A stretch of DNA of 64,000 bases from JAAXKN01 sp036261625 (GCA_036261625.1 DATAKL010000074.1:41790-105789); one strand, 5' to 3'. Counted from the stretch's first letter, positions 8,948 to 19,234 are shown. Translations and numbers: made by a program. The notes: generated by a model from the sequence alone, not told the origin.

Positions 8948-11032
8948 TTACTTAAGCAGCAGCAGTTTTTTTGTTTCAGTATATCTGCCGGCAGTAATTC
9001 TGTAGAAATAAATGCCGCTTGAAAACCCGCCTGCATTCCATACTGCAGTGTGGATTCCTGCATTCATATTTCCGCTAATAAGATCTGCCACTTTCTGCCC
9101 CATCGAATTAAAAATGCTTAAGCTCACCTGGGATTCCTCGGGCAGTGAAAACTTAATTGTCGTACTTGGGTTGAAAGGATTCGGATAGTTCTGGCCCAGG
9201 CTGAAATTTTGCGGAAGCCCGGTTTCGGATTCCTGGTTTACAGCGGTAATCACCTCAGAAAGAGGCCTTTTCCAGACTCCGAAATAACTGCTTCCGGCAT
9301 ATAAATCTGAGCCCTGGACAGCAATTGAATTGATGGCGGCCGCGGGTAAATTACTGCTTATATCGCTCCAGCTTGCTCCATTGTCAACTGAAAGGAATAC
9401 GCCGCTGCTTGTTCCGGCAAATATGCCGGAGCCTAAGACTGAAAGTGAGAGAACATTAGTATTCGTCATGCCGCTAGTAACTTTGGTCCAGCTGTTTCCA
9501 TTATTCGTCGTAAGAAATACGCCCGAGGAAGTGCCTAGAAAGACATTGCTTCCGCTTAGAGCAAGTGCCTGGAGAAAACCATATCCCATTCCGTTATTTA
9601 TGGCGGTCCAGTTTGTTCCGTTGTCACTTGAAAAATAAACGCCAACACTGCTGGCAGCATAGAGACCTGCTGAGCTTTTTGCCATTGCCCAGACGGAAGT
9701 TGTGCCGATTAGAGTATTTTTAGCTGACCAGGTGGTCCCGTTGTCGGTTGAGAGAAATACGCCGTCGGAAGTTCCGGCAAACAGATTTGACCCGATTGCA
9801 GCAAGTGAATAAATATAAGAACTGCCGATATTATTGTTAACAGACTTCCAGTTCATCCCGTTGTCGGTTGAAAGATATACTCCGTCTTCAGTGCCGGCAA
9901 ATACATTTGTGCCGATTAAAGCAAGAGCTTTGACGTAGGCATCCTTAAAACCGTTTTTCCGTGATGTCCAGGTCTTTCCGTTATCGGTGGAAAGAAATGC
10001 GCCAATATCCTGTGCCCCGGCATATAAGTTAGTCCCGTCTGTGGCAAATGCATCAATAGTAGTGTTGGCAAATCCAGTGCTGATGGAATTCCAGTTCTTC
10101 CCGTTATTTGAAGAAAGGAATATTCCGTCATACATGGAGCCGGCAAATATGTTTGATCCGTATACGGCAAGTTTTACAATGTTTAAGTCAGTAAGCCCGT
10201 TATTTATCTGAGTCCAGTTTGCTCCGTTGTCGGTAGAAAGATATACGCCGCCGTAGCTGGTTCCGGCAAATAAATTTGTCCCGCTTACGGCAAGAGAATA
10301 AATATTCCCATAAGTTAATCCGTTATTGACTGCCGTCCAGTTTTTCCCGTTGTCAGTTGAAAGAAATACACCGGAGCCTTCTGTTCCTGCAAATATGTTT
10401 GTTCCAATGGAAGCCAGTGCATTGACGTGTTTATTTGTCAGTCCGCTATTAGACTCGAGCCAGTAGCCTCCATTGTCAGTTGATACACAGACTCCATAGT
10501 CATCTGCTCCGGCAAACACATTTGATCCGTTGAATAGAAGTGCATAATAATGGTTGCTTGTCAGCATGCTGCTTCTGGAAGTCCAGCTTGTCCCGTTATC
10601 TGAAGAAAGATAAATTCCGCCGTTAACTGAAGCAAATAAGTCAGATCCATTGACGGCAAGAGTATAGACCTGTAAATTTTTCAACCCGTTATTGACCTGG
10701 CTCCAGTTTGCACCCCGGTTAGTTGAAAGAAAGACTCCGCCGCCATTGGTTCCGGCAAATACATTTTGCCCTACTACTGCAAGTCCCGAAATTTGAGTAT
10801 TAGTCAGCCCGGCGTTAACTGAAGTCCAGGTGCTTCCGTTGTCGGTTGAGCGGTAGATGCCGCCGCCGTTGGACCCGGCAAACATGATTGCTCCGTTTAC
10901 GCCGTCCTGCATCTGGGCAAAACCTGTAACGTATCCGCCATAAGGACCATCAGCCTGAATCCACTGCGCATTGGAAAGGGAAGAACAAAGAAAGACGAAT
11001 ATTAAAAGAAAAGAAACACGAAAACTCTTCAT
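8948..11032 (-). CDS. Secreted Asp-box (BNR/VPS10-like) propeller with T9SS sorting domain
   Basis: The protein has about 694 residues from the ATG at 11032, which AGGGGG precedes. An upstream in-frame start lacks a ribosome site. A signal peptide (MKSFRVSF...) ends near SNAQW. The body is about 14 tandem repeats of roughly 40 residues, each with a FAGT-x-x-GV(F/Y)LS segment and an Asp box S-x-D-N-G-x-x-W, the type seen in sialidases and Ycf48-like propellers. The last 90 residues are a type A T9SS sorting domain: NYPNPFNPSTTIKFSLPEES, then GIYFYR, then KKLLLLK. The product should therefore be exported across the outer membrane and anchored or released. No enzymatic residues are evident, so binding or adhesion is the best guess. 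Confidence 0.85.
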   Translation of the reverse strand: MKSFRVSFLLIFVFLCSSLSNAQWIQADGPYGGYVTGFAQMQDGVNGAIMFAGSNGGGIYRSTDNGSTWTSVNAGLTNTQISGLAVVGQNVFAGTNGGGVFLSTNRGANWSQVNNGLKNLQVYTLAVNGSDLFASVNGGIYLSSDNGTSWTSRSSMLTSNHYYALLFNGSNVFAGADDYGVCVSTDNGGYWLESNSGLTNKHVNALASIGTNIFAGTEGSGVFLSTDNGKNWTAVNNGLTYGNIYSLAVSGTNLFAGTSYGGVYLSTDNGANWTQINNGLTDLNIVKLAVYGSNIFAGSMYDGIFLSSNNGKNWNSISTGFANTTIDAFATDGTNLYAGAQDIGAFLSTDNGKTWTSRKNGFKDAYVKALALIGTNVFAGTEDGVYLSTDNGMNWKSVNNNIGSSYIYSLAAIGSNLFAGTSDGVFLSTDNGTTWSAKNTLIGTTSVWAMAKSSAGLYAASSVGVYFSSDNGTNWTAINNGMGYGFLQALALSGSNVFLGTSSGVFLTTNNGNSWTKVTSGMTNTNVLSLSVLGSGIFAGTSSGVFLSVDNGASWSDISSNLPAAAINSIAVQGSDLYAGSSYFGVWKRPLSEVITAVNQESETGLPQNFSLGQNYPNPFNPSTTIKFSLPEESQVSLSIFNSMGQKVADLISGNMNAGIHTAVWNAGGFSSGIYFYRITAGRYTETKKLLLLK
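9251..10942 (-). repeat. Tandem Asp-box repeats inside the propeller gene
   Basis: Roughly 14 imperfect units of about 120 bp are visible even at DNA level as recurring CCGTTGTC...GAAAGA...GCC blocks. Thirteen have the full Asp box, and the last is a half unit. Similarity between units is high enough for recombination to change copy number. Confidence 0.8.
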
Positions 11033-11245
11033 AGATTGCCCCCTGTACAATAAAAATAGCTTAAATAAAGAAATTTCTTTCATTATGCTGAACTTTCCGG
11101 ATGCACTGTCCTTTTATTAGGCAGAGGACTGCCAAACAGAAAAAAATGTGTATCGGATAAGTGCGTGAGCTGCTGCAGAATATTGACTGCCCATTTTAAT
11201 AAATGGAAATATAAAAATCAATTGGCAGAACTGCTTTTGGCAGAA

Positions 11246-12310
11246 TTACTTTTTGGGGTGGTTCTTTAGTACTGATTTGACCATCTTTCCGAACTCTTTG
11301 TCTTTCTTTCGTTTTTCCAGGTAAGACATCTGATAGAAACGGGATTCCTTCATAAGCTTAATGTAGCTGTTAAAACGCTCAGGACTAAGTTCGCCTTTTT
11401 TAATTGCCTCAAGAAGAGCGCAGCCCTCTTCACGTGTATGTGTGCAGTCGCGGAAGCGGCAGTTCAGAGCAAGGGAATAAATATCGGAAAAGCTTTCATC
11501 AACCGCATCAGCGTCGCTCATAAGGCCAAGCTCTCTCATTCCCGGCGTATCGATAATCATTGCGCCGTTATCAAGAACTATCAGCTCACGCCGGGTTGTT
11601 GTATGGCGTCCCCTGTGGTCCTTTTCGCGCACGGGCTGTGTGCTGAAAGCTTCTTTATTAAGAAGGCTGTTAAGCAGCGTTGTCTTGCCTACACCGGAAG
11701 AGCCGATGAGGCAGTAGGTTTCCTTAGGAGTAAAAAGTTCACGGACTTTTTCAAGATCATCCTTAATAAGGCTGCTGTAAGAAACGACTTCAAGCTCCGG
11801 AACGAGGCGGCGGATTTCATCAACTCTCATTTCAATTTCACTTTTGCTCATAAGATCGCTTTTACTTAAAAGCAGCAGCGGTTTAATATTGCCCTCCCGG
11901 ATCAGAACAAGGTAGCGTTCGAGGCGTCTTAAATTATAGTCTCCGTCAAGTCCCTGCACAACAATTGCGGTATCTATATTTGAAGCAATAAGCTGGAAGT
12001 CAACTTTCTTTCCCGGCATCTTTCGCTTTAAGAGAGACTTCCTGGGCAGAAGCCCGTCTATAACCGCAAAGCTCTCTTCATTAAATACCCTGGCGTAAAC
12101 AAAGTCGCCCGTGACGGGATAGTCGAGCGGGGAAGATGCATCGAATAAAAATTTGCCTGTCAGTTCAGCAAAGATTTCATTACTGCCGTCTGTAATAAGA
12201 AAGCTGTTTTTATTTACAGCTATTACCCTTGCAAGGCTGAACTGCTGCAGTTTTTCAGCATCTGTTTTGCCGGTAAAAAATTCGTCAAAGCCAGGAAGTT
12301 CCAGATTCAT
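11246..12310 (-). CDS. rsgA: Ribosome small-subunit-dependent GTPase A
   Basis: This 354-residue circularly permuted GTPase assists late maturation of the 30S subunit. The order is an N-terminal OB-fold, then the permuted G motifs: G4 as LLSKSDL (Ser in place of the usual Asn of NKxD), G5 near SYSS, G1 GSSGVGKTT, G2 region GRHTTT, G3 DTPG. A C-terminal zinc knuckle CRFRDCTHTREEGC follows. Length and domain order are standard. It lies 91 nt downstream of the RND pump gene on the same strand but probably has its own promoter. Confidence 0.95.
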   Translation of the reverse strand: MNLELPGFDEFFTGKTDAEKLQQFSLARVIAVNKNSFLITDGSNEIFAELTGKFLFDASSPLDYPVTGDFVYARVFNEESFAVIDGLLPRKSLLKRKMPGKKVDFQLIASNIDTAIVVQGLDGDYNLRRLERYLVLIREGNIKPLLLLSKSDLMSKSEIEMRVDEIRRLVPELEVVSYSSLIKDDLEKVRELFTPKETYCLIGSSGVGKTTLLNSLLNKEAFSTQPVREKDHRGRHTTTRRELIVLDNGAMIIDTPGMRELGLMSDADAVDESFSDIYSLALNCRFRDCTHTREEGCALLEAIKKGELSPERFNSYIKLMKESRFYQMSYLEKRKKDKEFGKMVKSVLKNHPKK

Positions 12311-12401
12311 TTTGAGTTCCCCGAAATTGGAGCAACAGAATTAATACCAAAATAGGCAAACCCGGTGATAAAACCAATACACATCTGTCTGGAACATTAA
12401 A

Positions 12402-15400
12402 TCAAATCTCGGCATCTGGGGCGCTTTCGCCAGGAGCGCTTTGGCTCTCTTCCTGATGCTGTCCTCTCTTCCTTAACTCTGCAAGCTCCTCCTTGCTGTA
12501 GGCAATTTTTGTAATTGTCACAAAAAGAACCGGCACAATAAATATTGCAAGCAGTGTTGCTGCAAGCATGCCTCCAAGGACTGTAAAGCCAATTGTTGTG
12601 CGGGCCTGTGCTCCGGCGCCCGTTGCCAGGGCAAGAGGCGATACGCCAAGTATAAATGCCATCGAAGTCATAAGGATAGGCCTGAGGCGGAGTCTTACAG
12701 CCTCCAGCGTGGCCTCTCTTAAATCCATGCCTCTTTCCAGGCGTTCCTTTGCAAACTCCACTATAAGGATGGCATTCTTGGCCGCAAGTCCAATGAGCGT
12801 TATAAGCCCTATCTGTGCATATATATTATTGTTCAGGTGCGGCAGCATGATCAGGGTCAAAATTGCGCCGAAAGCGCCTATGGGTACGGCCAAAAGTACA
12901 GAGAACGGCACCGACCAGCTTTCATAAAGTGCCGTTAGAAAAAGGAATACAAACAAAACAGACAGCCCGAAAATTATCAGCGTGCTTGATCCCGCATTGA
13001 TCTCTTCGCGGCTTAAGCCGGAAAACTCGTAGCTGTAGCCTTCCGGCAGAACACTTGCGGCCACTTCACGCAAGACCTCTATAGCCTGACCGCTTGAATA
13101 ACCTTCAGCAGCATTGCCGTTAAACTCGGCCGAGCGGAAAAGGTTAAAGTGCGAAATATAAGGCGCGTTTTCAATTACCTGATAAGTGGTAAATGTACTT
13201 AGTGGAATCATGCTTCCGGCATTGTTTCTGACATAGTACTTTGAAAGATCCTGAATGGCACTGCGGTATTGTGTATCGGCCTGGGCTACGACACGGAAAT
13301 TCCTGCCGTAGATTGTAAAGTCATTTACATATCTGCTTCCGAGAAATGTCTGAACAGTGCTGTATGCATCTGCCACTGAGACTCCGAGCTTTTTACAGAG
13401 TTCCCTGTTTACAATCAGCTGATAGCCTGGAGTATGCGCTGAAAAGAATGAGAAAACACGGCTGAGCTCGGGGCGCTTGTTTGCAGCAATAAGAAAACTT
13501 TGAACGACTTTTTCAAACTGTTTGACGTCCTGTGTGGACTGCTGCTGTTCGATTTCAATTGTAAAGCCTCCCGTCTGCCCCAAACCCGGAATAGGAGGAG
13601 GTGAAATAACGAGCACATTTGCATCCCTGACGGCACTGAATTTCTTCTGCAGTGTGGCTATAAGCGAACTGATCTGCAGCGACTTATCCTTGCGTTCATC
13701 CCAGGGTTTAAGCTGGACGAATATTGTACCGCTGTTGGATTTTGTTGTAAATGTAACGACATTAAGTCCGTTTAAGCCTGCAAAATGAGCAATCCCCTGT
13801 GTGTTCTTTAGTATACCCATAATTGCATTAAGTGCCTCAAGGCTCCTGTCGGTTGATGAGGCCTCCGGAAGTTCATAGGTCACATAAAGTCTTCCCTCAT
13901 CCTCAGTAGGAATAAATCCTGTAGGCTTGGTCTCAAAAAGCAGTATTGTTACGGCATAAAGAACAACAAGTGCAATAAGAACAAGAGGAGCCTTGGCAAT
14001 TGCCTTCCTTACCCCTTCAGTGTATTTGCTGTTTGTTTTTTGAAATTTATCGTTAAACCAGAAAAAGAACCTGTTGAGGCCTCTCGATTTTTTGCTGAGT
14101 TCCGAAGGCCTTAAAATAAGGGAACACAAGGCCGGCGTAAGCGACAGGGCCACAAAAGCCGAAATAAGGACTGAGACTGCAATTGTAATTGCAAACTGCT
14201 CATAGAGCCTTCCGACTATGCCGGGTATAAAACCTACAGGAATAAATACTGCCGCCAGTATAAGTGCAATTGCAACTACAGGTCCTGATATGTCGCTCAT
14301 GGCCTTAATTGTAGCTTCCCTGGCTGAAATCTTCTCGGTATCTATGTAATGCTGCACGGCTTCAACAACTATTATTGCATCATCTACCACAATCCCAATG
14401 GCCAGCACAAAGCCGAACATGGTAAGAGTATTAATGGTAAAGCCGAGCGGAATAAAAAAAGCAAATGTGCCTACAATTGAAACCGGTATTGCAAGCATCG
14501 GTATCAGTGTTGCCCGCCAGCTTTGGAGGAACAAAAACACAACGAGCATAACAAGAATAAGAGCCTCAATGAGTGTTGTTACAACCTCACTGATAGAAAC
14601 GCGGACAACCGAGACCGCTTCAAAGGGAATTATATAGTCCACATCTGCCGGAAATGAACCCTTCAGTTCTGCCATCCTTTTATAAACGCCCTGTGCAACT
14701 TCAAGCGAGTTGCTGCCCGGGGCCTGATAGATCAGCAGAAATGATCCTCTTTTGCCGTCGACATATGAATTTGTGGAATAGCTGAACTTTCCAAGCTGAA
14801 CACGGGCTACATCCTTTAAGTAGACCTCGGAGCCGTCGGCAGGATTTACGCGTACAATAACATTGCGGAACTGATCCACGCTGTTCAAAGCGCTGTTTGT
14901 AAAGACGGTGTACTCAAATGCCTGGCCGGTTTCCTGGGGCGGAGCCCCTACACTCCCTGCGGCAATCTGAAGGTTCTGGTCGGCAAGCGCACTTATAACA
15001 TCATTTGCCGTAAGCCCCAGCTGTGCCATTTTATCGGGTTCAAGCCAGATCCTCATGCTGAAGTCGTCTGCCCTGGTAAAGACGTCACCCACGCCCGGGA
15101 CACGCAGAATAGCGTCCCTGACATATATATTTGTGTAATTATCCAGAAAAGTAACATTGTGTGAGCCTTTGGGAGAGTAGAGTGCAACGAGCATAAGTAT
15201 TGAAGGATTTCTTTTTCTGGTTACGACGCCCAGCCTTCGTACTTCATCGGGCAGAGAAGGCGTTGCGATGCCGACACGGTTTTGTATGTCGAGCGTGGAA
15301 ATATCGGCATTTGTACCGACTTTTAATGTTACGGTTATTGTGCTGCGCCCGTCACTTGTACTATTGCCCTGAATATATGCCATGCCGGGGGTGCCGTTTA

Positions 15401-15608
15401 CCTGGCTTTCAATAGGTGTTGTTACTGTCTGTTCAACCGTCAGCGCATCAGCGCCGTTAAAGAGTGAGGAGATCTGTACTGTAGGAGGCGTAATCTCGGG
15501 ATACTGGCTGACGGGAAGATTAAAAATTGCCAGTACGCCGACCAAAACTATTACAATTGAAATTACAATAGCTGTTACCGGCCTTTTTATAAACACACTT
15601 GAAATCAT
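12402..15608 (-). CDS. RND efflux pump, inner-membrane permease (HAE1 type)
   Basis: This 1,068-residue proton-driven exporter has 12 transmembrane segments and two large periplasmic porter domains. The TM4 motif GIVVDDAIIVVEAV carries the adjacent aspartates of the proton relay, and the N-terminus MISSVFIKRPVTAIVIS is typical of AcrB/MexF-like pumps. It works with the adaptor and TolC homologue encoded immediately upstream, forming a tripartite pump for hydrophobic or amphiphilic compounds. Spacing to the adaptor gene is 35 nt. The specific substrate cannot be read from the sequence, and no TetR or MarR regulator is adjacent. Confidence 0.95.
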   Translation of the reverse strand: MISSVFIKRPVTAIVISIVIVLVGVLAIFNLPVSQYPEITPPTVQISSLFNGADALTVEQTVTTPIESQVNGTPGMAYIQGNSTSDGRSTITVTLKVGTNADISTLDIQNRVGIATPSLPDEVRRLGVVTRKRNPSILMLVALYSPKGSHNVTFLDNYTNIYVRDAILRVPGVGDVFTRADDFSMRIWLEPDKMAQLGLTANDVISALADQNLQIAAGSVGAPPQETGQAFEYTVFTNSALNSVDQFRNVIVRVNPADGSEVYLKDVARVQLGKFSYSTNSYVDGKRGSFLLIYQAPGSNSLEVAQGVYKRMAELKGSFPADVDYIIPFEAVSVVRVSISEVVTTLIEALILVMLVVFLFLQSWRATLIPMLAIPVSIVGTFAFFIPLGFTINTLTMFGFVLAIGIVVDDAIIVVEAVQHYIDTEKISAREATIKAMSDISGPVVAIALILAAVFIPVGFIPGIVGRLYEQFAITIAVSVLISAFVALSLTPALCSLILRPSELSKKSRGLNRFFFWFNDKFQKTNSKYTEGVRKAIAKAPLVLIALVVLYAVTILLFETKPTGFIPTEDEGRLYVTYELPEASSTDRSLEALNAIMGILKNTQGIAHFAGLNGLNVVTFTTKSNSGTIFVQLKPWDERKDKSLQISSLIATLQKKFSAVRDANVLVISPPPIPGLGQTGGFTIEIEQQQSTQDVKQFEKVVQSFLIAANKRPELSRVFSFFSAHTPGYQLIVNRELCKKLGVSVADAYSTVQTFLGSRYVNDFTIYGRNFRVVAQADTQYRSAIQDLSKYYVRNNAGSMIPLSTFTTYQVIENAPYISHFNLFRSAEFNGNAAEGYSSGQAIEVLREVAASVLPEGYSYEFSGLSREEINAGSSTLIIFGLSVLFVFLFLTALYESWSVPFSVLLAVPIGAFGAILTLIMLPHLNNNIYAQIGLITLIGLAAKNAILIVEFAKERLERGMDLREATLEAVRLRLRPILMTSMAFILGVSPLALATGAGAQARTTIGFTVLGGMLAATLLAIFIVPVLFVTITKIAYSKEELAELRKRGQHQEESQSAPGESAPDAEI

Positions 15609-15643
15609 ATACTGTCCTTAAAGAATAATAGAAATAAAGAATA

Positions 15644-16966
15644 TCACCTCGAATCCCGTGAATTTACTGAACCCCCGGACTGCGGAACTCCCTGTTTCTG
15701 AGGCGCAGGGGATGACTTCATCTTTCCTCCGGTCTCATTCGTTCCCTGGGGTGAAGTCTGGCTGCCCGGCTTGTCTGATCCCGTCTGATTTCGTCCCGGC
15801 TGATTTCGTCCCGTAGACTGCTGTCCTCCCGGCTGCCCCGCGTTGGAACCCATCTGCTGCGGGGGGACTACCCTGATTGTAGAATTATCTTTTAATCTTT
15901 GTATTCCGTCGAGCACAATCTCATCGCCTGCTTTCAGGCCTCCTTTTACGACTGCCATATCACCTATATTTACTCCCATGTCAATTTTCTGCTGTTTAAC
16001 TTTATTGCCATTAATGACGTATACAAAATATTCACCCATCTGTTCTGTTGAAGCCCGCGCGGGGATAAGAATGCTTCCCGATGCGCTGCTGTTCATTACA
16101 CGCAGGTCAACCGTAAGCCCGGATCTTAAAATGCCCTTTGGATTCGGGAAGATTACCCTGGCTCTGATGGTCCCGGTCTGCGGATCTACGGCACGGTCCA
16201 GGAGGCTTAAGTGCCCGGTCTGAGGATACAGGGTTTTATCCGGCAGCAGGAGAGTAAAAGTTGAATCGTTCGGGTCGGGTTTCCTGTTTAAGAGCTCAGT
16301 GTACCTTCCTATCTGTTTTTCATCCACCTGAAGGTCCACTGCCATCGGGCTGTCCGTGGAGATGGTGTTCAGCAGTGTCTGTCCGGCTACTACAGAGGAA
16401 CCAAGTTTGACAGATGAAATGCCTATTGTGCCGTCAAATGGCGCGGTTATAGTTGCATAACGGAGGTTCGTCTGAACGCCAGACACGTTTGCTTCTGCTG
16501 CTTTGACCTGGCTTTGTGCTGCCTGAAGATCGGCCTGTGCGTGCTCTAGCTGCTGGCGCGCAATAGCATCTTTTTCTGCAAGTTCATTATAACGCTTTGC
16601 ATCCTGCTGAGCCTTGTTAAGGTTTGATTTGGCTACACTAAGGTTAGCCAGCGCCTGTTCGTAGGCCGCCCTGTACTGCTGCTCATCGATGGAATAGAGT
16701 TTCATTCCTTTTCTTACATGAGAGCCGTCCTTAAAATATATTCCGGTTATAAGGCCTGAGACTTCGGGGCGCAGTTCCACCTGATTTAAGGCAACGACAA
16801 CAGCCGGATAATCGTCATAGTAAACGGCATTTTCTTTCTTTACTGTGTAGGATGTAACCGGCATTGCCGGAGGCCCTTTAGGCTGCGGATCCTGTTTCTT
16901 CCCGCATGCAACAATAAGAAGAGAAGTGATAAGCGCAAAGGATATGTTTTTGATAAAATTTATCAT
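15644..16966 (-). CDS. RND efflux periplasmic adaptor (membrane fusion protein)
   Basis: This 440-residue lipoprotein has the lipobox LIVACG with Cys near residue 21. The domains are in MFP order: a lipoyl-like segment (EVSGLITGIYFKDG), a long alpha hairpin rich in Ala, Gln and Asn (about 90-165), the second lipoyl half (TAPFDGTIGISSV), then beta-barrel and membrane-proximal domains. It bridges the pump to the TolC channel. The last 65 residues or so are an unusual low-complexity tail rich in Gly, Gln, Pro, Ser and Asn, ending NSRDSR, which ordinary adaptors lack. It lies 27 nt after the TolC gene. Confidence 0.93.
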   Translation of the reverse strand: MINFIKNISFALITSLLIVACGKKQDPQPKGPPAMPVTSYTVKKENAVYYDDYPAVVVALNQVELRPEVSGLITGIYFKDGSHVRKGMKLYSIDEQQYRAAYEQALANLSVAKSNLNKAQQDAKRYNELAEKDAIARQQLEHAQADLQAAQSQVKAAEANVSGVQTNLRYATITAPFDGTIGISSVKLGSSVVAGQTLLNTISTDSPMAVDLQVDEKQIGRYTELLNRKPDPNDSTFTLLLPDKTLYPQTGHLSLLDRAVDPQTGTIRARVIFPNPKGILRSGLTVDLRVMNSSASGSILIPARASTEQMGEYFVYVINGNKVKQQKIDMGVNIGDMAVVKGGLKAGDEIVLDGIQRLKDNSTIRVVPPQQMGSNAGQPGGQQSTGRNQPGRNQTGSDKPGSQTSPQGTNETGGKMKSSPAPQKQGVPQSGGSVNSRDSR

Positions 16967-16993
16967 ATAATTAAAAATTTATTTAAGACATGT

Positions 16994-18352
16994 TTAGTAT
17001 TGAATTATTCCCAGGGCTCTCTGCACGTCGAGTTTGCTGCTTAAGACCTGGAACAAAGCATTTATATAGTTTATCTGTGTTGTTCTTAAATCTGTTTCAG
17101 AGGTAATGACGTCCAGGTATGTTTTTACGCCGGCTCTGTACTGCAGTTCAATTGTATTGTAAACATCCCTTGCCAGATTAAGATTGGTCTTCTGTGAATA
17201 ATAATTAGTAAGATTGCTTTTATAGAGAGCCAGAGCCTGGGTGTATTCTGTATTGGCCGCATCCTTAAATGCAGTTATATCAAAGCCGGAGCGGTTAAGC
17301 TCCAGTTTGGCTATCCTGATCAGCTCATAACGTTTCCCTCCCTGGAAAATGGGAATTGAAAACTGCAGACCGACAAAGGAATTTGGGTGCATCCTTTTAT
17401 ATAGTTGCGAAAACGAGTTGTTCAGATAATCGAGATTATAACTCCCGAATGCATTTAACGTAGGGAGAAATCCCATTTCGCTGTAGCTGATATTGGCCTC
17501 AAGGAGGCTTCTTTGCGACTGCAGGAGCTGGTACTCGATCCTTCTCTGATAATCCAGAACCTGACTAGTATCAATAAGTGCCTCGCTCTCCATTCTGGTG
17601 GTGTCATAGTCAATTACCAGGTCGGCCTTGGGAGGATAGCCCATCTGCTGTTTTAAGAGGGCGAAGCTTGTCTTCAGGGCTTCATCGGCCTGTTTTTTCT
17701 GTGCCGTTGCATTATTTAATGCAATATTAGCTCTCTCATAATCTGTTTTATCGACTACTCCGGCCTTATACTGGTTCATAGCATCCTCAAGGCTGCGCTT
17801 CAGGCGCGCAATATCATCTGTAAAGAGCTGAATCTGCTGACTTGTAAGGAGCACGGCATAAAAAGCCTTGCTGACGTTTACAACGACACCTATCTTATTG
17901 CTGACGGTTTTCTGCTCCGACTGTCTTACAAGATCCTCAGCTGTGCTGCTGGCAAGAAGGACATCGCGGTTGAAGATTGCCTGGGTGAGTGAAAACTGTG
18001 CCACAGAAGTATTCCTGAAGCCTATCTGAACTGCATTTCCCCCGAATGATGAAACCGGCAGCTGAAAATTATGCTGCAGGTTAAAATTAAAGTTTAATTG
18101 CGGCAGCCAGTCGGCAAGCCTGCTTTTTACAGTCCTTCCTGTAATTTCCTCATCCAGCAAAGACTGCCGAAGGGCAGGGTAATGCGAAAGTGCATACTGA
18201 ACGCAGGTCTTGAGATTACTCCCTTTTGCTAAAGTATCTGTTTCTGAAATTATCTGAGGCATGGAGATTCCGCTCAGAAGAAACAAAAAGACAATAGTTA
18301 AGCGGTAAATTCTACACTTTTCAGCAGTATCAGTTACTCCCGGTATATACAT
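16994..18352 (-). CDS. TolC-family outer-membrane efflux channel
   Basis: This is a protein of about 452 residues with two OEP repeats. Long amphipathic helices rich in Gln, Asn and Ala alternate with short beta segments. Examples are YEVQ-type helices around DYERANIALNNATAQKKQAD and the C-terminal YRAGVKTYLDVITSETDLR motif, which is diagnostic of TolC proteins. I chose ATG 18352 because AGGCGGAG lies about 5 nt upstream. A GTG at 18373 would add seven residues. A hydrophobic segment near residues 20-35 acts as the signal peptide. It is the first gene of the efflux operon. Confidence 0.92.
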   Translation of the reverse strand: MYIPGVTDTAEKCRIYRLTIVFLFLLSGISMPQIISETDTLAKGSNLKTCVQYALSHYPALRQSLLDEEITGRTVKSRLADWLPQLNFNFNLQHNFQLPVSSFGGNAVQIGFRNTSVAQFSLTQAIFNRDVLLASSTAEDLVRQSEQKTVSNKIGVVVNVSKAFYAVLLTSQQIQLFTDDIARLKRSLEDAMNQYKAGVVDKTDYERANIALNNATAQKKQADEALKTSFALLKQQMGYPPKADLVIDYDTTRMESEALIDTSQVLDYQRRIEYQLLQSQRSLLEANISYSEMGFLPTLNAFGSYNLDYLNNSFSQLYKRMHPNSFVGLQFSIPIFQGGKRYELIRIAKLELNRSGFDITAFKDAANTEYTQALALYKSNLTNYYSQKTNLNLARDVYNTIELQYRAGVKTYLDVITSETDLRTTQINYINALFQVLSSKLDVQRALGIIQY

Positions 18353-18601
18353 ACAACTCCGCCTTTGGACCACATAACCTTATTTCGCCATCGAATCTTA
18401 CTTATAAATAAAGCCTATAGAAAATCTGACTTTAATTCAATACCATTCACCTTATAGGCAAAGCATTGGACTATTCTATTTCTGCAGAAATTCTCTTATA
18501 TTTAACTCCCGGGTTGACGTAAAAACAGCCTTGATATTCTGACAAAAGAGGAGTAACTCTTTAATATAAAATTGATCTTTATTCTGACGCCTGAGGAACA
18601 A

Positions 18602-19198
18602 TTGAAAATTCTGAAATTATTAATCCTGTTCTTATCGCTGAGCTTTTCGGGATGCATCGATCTTTTCGGGCCTGACGGGCCTGATCAGAAGTATCTCTTT
18701 GATGTTTATTATGTAAATAATGCCTGGGGTTTTGTCTTAAATGGCATTTACATAGATAAAAGCGGGGACGTGTACAGCTACAGCATAAGCCAGGAGGACC
18801 ATATCAGTGACGATACCTTGAGGGTGATTCAAAACCAGAGGGAAGTAATAAAAGAAGGCTATCTGGATTTGAGGTACAGCTTTAAGAGGAAATTCGTCAA
18901 AAACATTGACCCTGTTCTTGTGAGGAAAAAACTTGCCGATCTGTACCGTATTCCATTAAAAGCCATGAGCGACACTTTAGGTACGGGAGCCGACATGGGG
19001 GCTTACATCTATACCGGCTACCGCTTCAACGGGCAGGACAAAACTTATGAAAGAGTGGATCTTAAGGTGACGGGGGACATCAGTTATAGCAACACTTCCC
19101 AAACGGCACTTGACCTGGTGAAATGGCTGGATTCAGAGCTGCACAGCGGTGGAACAGGAAAAACAAAGGTCCCAGGTTATACCTTCCGGGGCAAATAA
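18602..19198 (+). CDS. Putative lipoprotein of unknown function
   Basis: From a TTG at 18602 (GAGGA 4 nt upstream) the product has 198 residues and starts MKILKLLILFLSLSFSGC, a lipoprotein signal with Cys near residue 18. A TTG at 18572 is an alternative, but its GAGGAG is about 18 nt away. The mature part is soluble, with alternating beta strands and a K/R-rich middle. I do not recognise the family. It faces away from the efflux operon and converges with the DUF362 gene. Confidence 0.65.
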   Translation: MKILKLLILFLSLSFSGCIDLFGPDGPDQKYLFDVYYVNNAWGFVLNGIYIDKSGDVYSYSISQEDHISDDTLRVIQNQREVIKEGYLDLRYSFKRKFVKNIDPVLVRKKLADLYRIPLKAMSDTLGTGADMGAYIYTGYRFNGQDKTYERVDLKVTGDISYSNTSQTALDLVKWLDSELHSGGTGKTKVPGYTFRGK

Positions 19199-19234
19199 AA
19201 TAAGAAATTAAAAACTCCTGTTTCATTACAGTGG

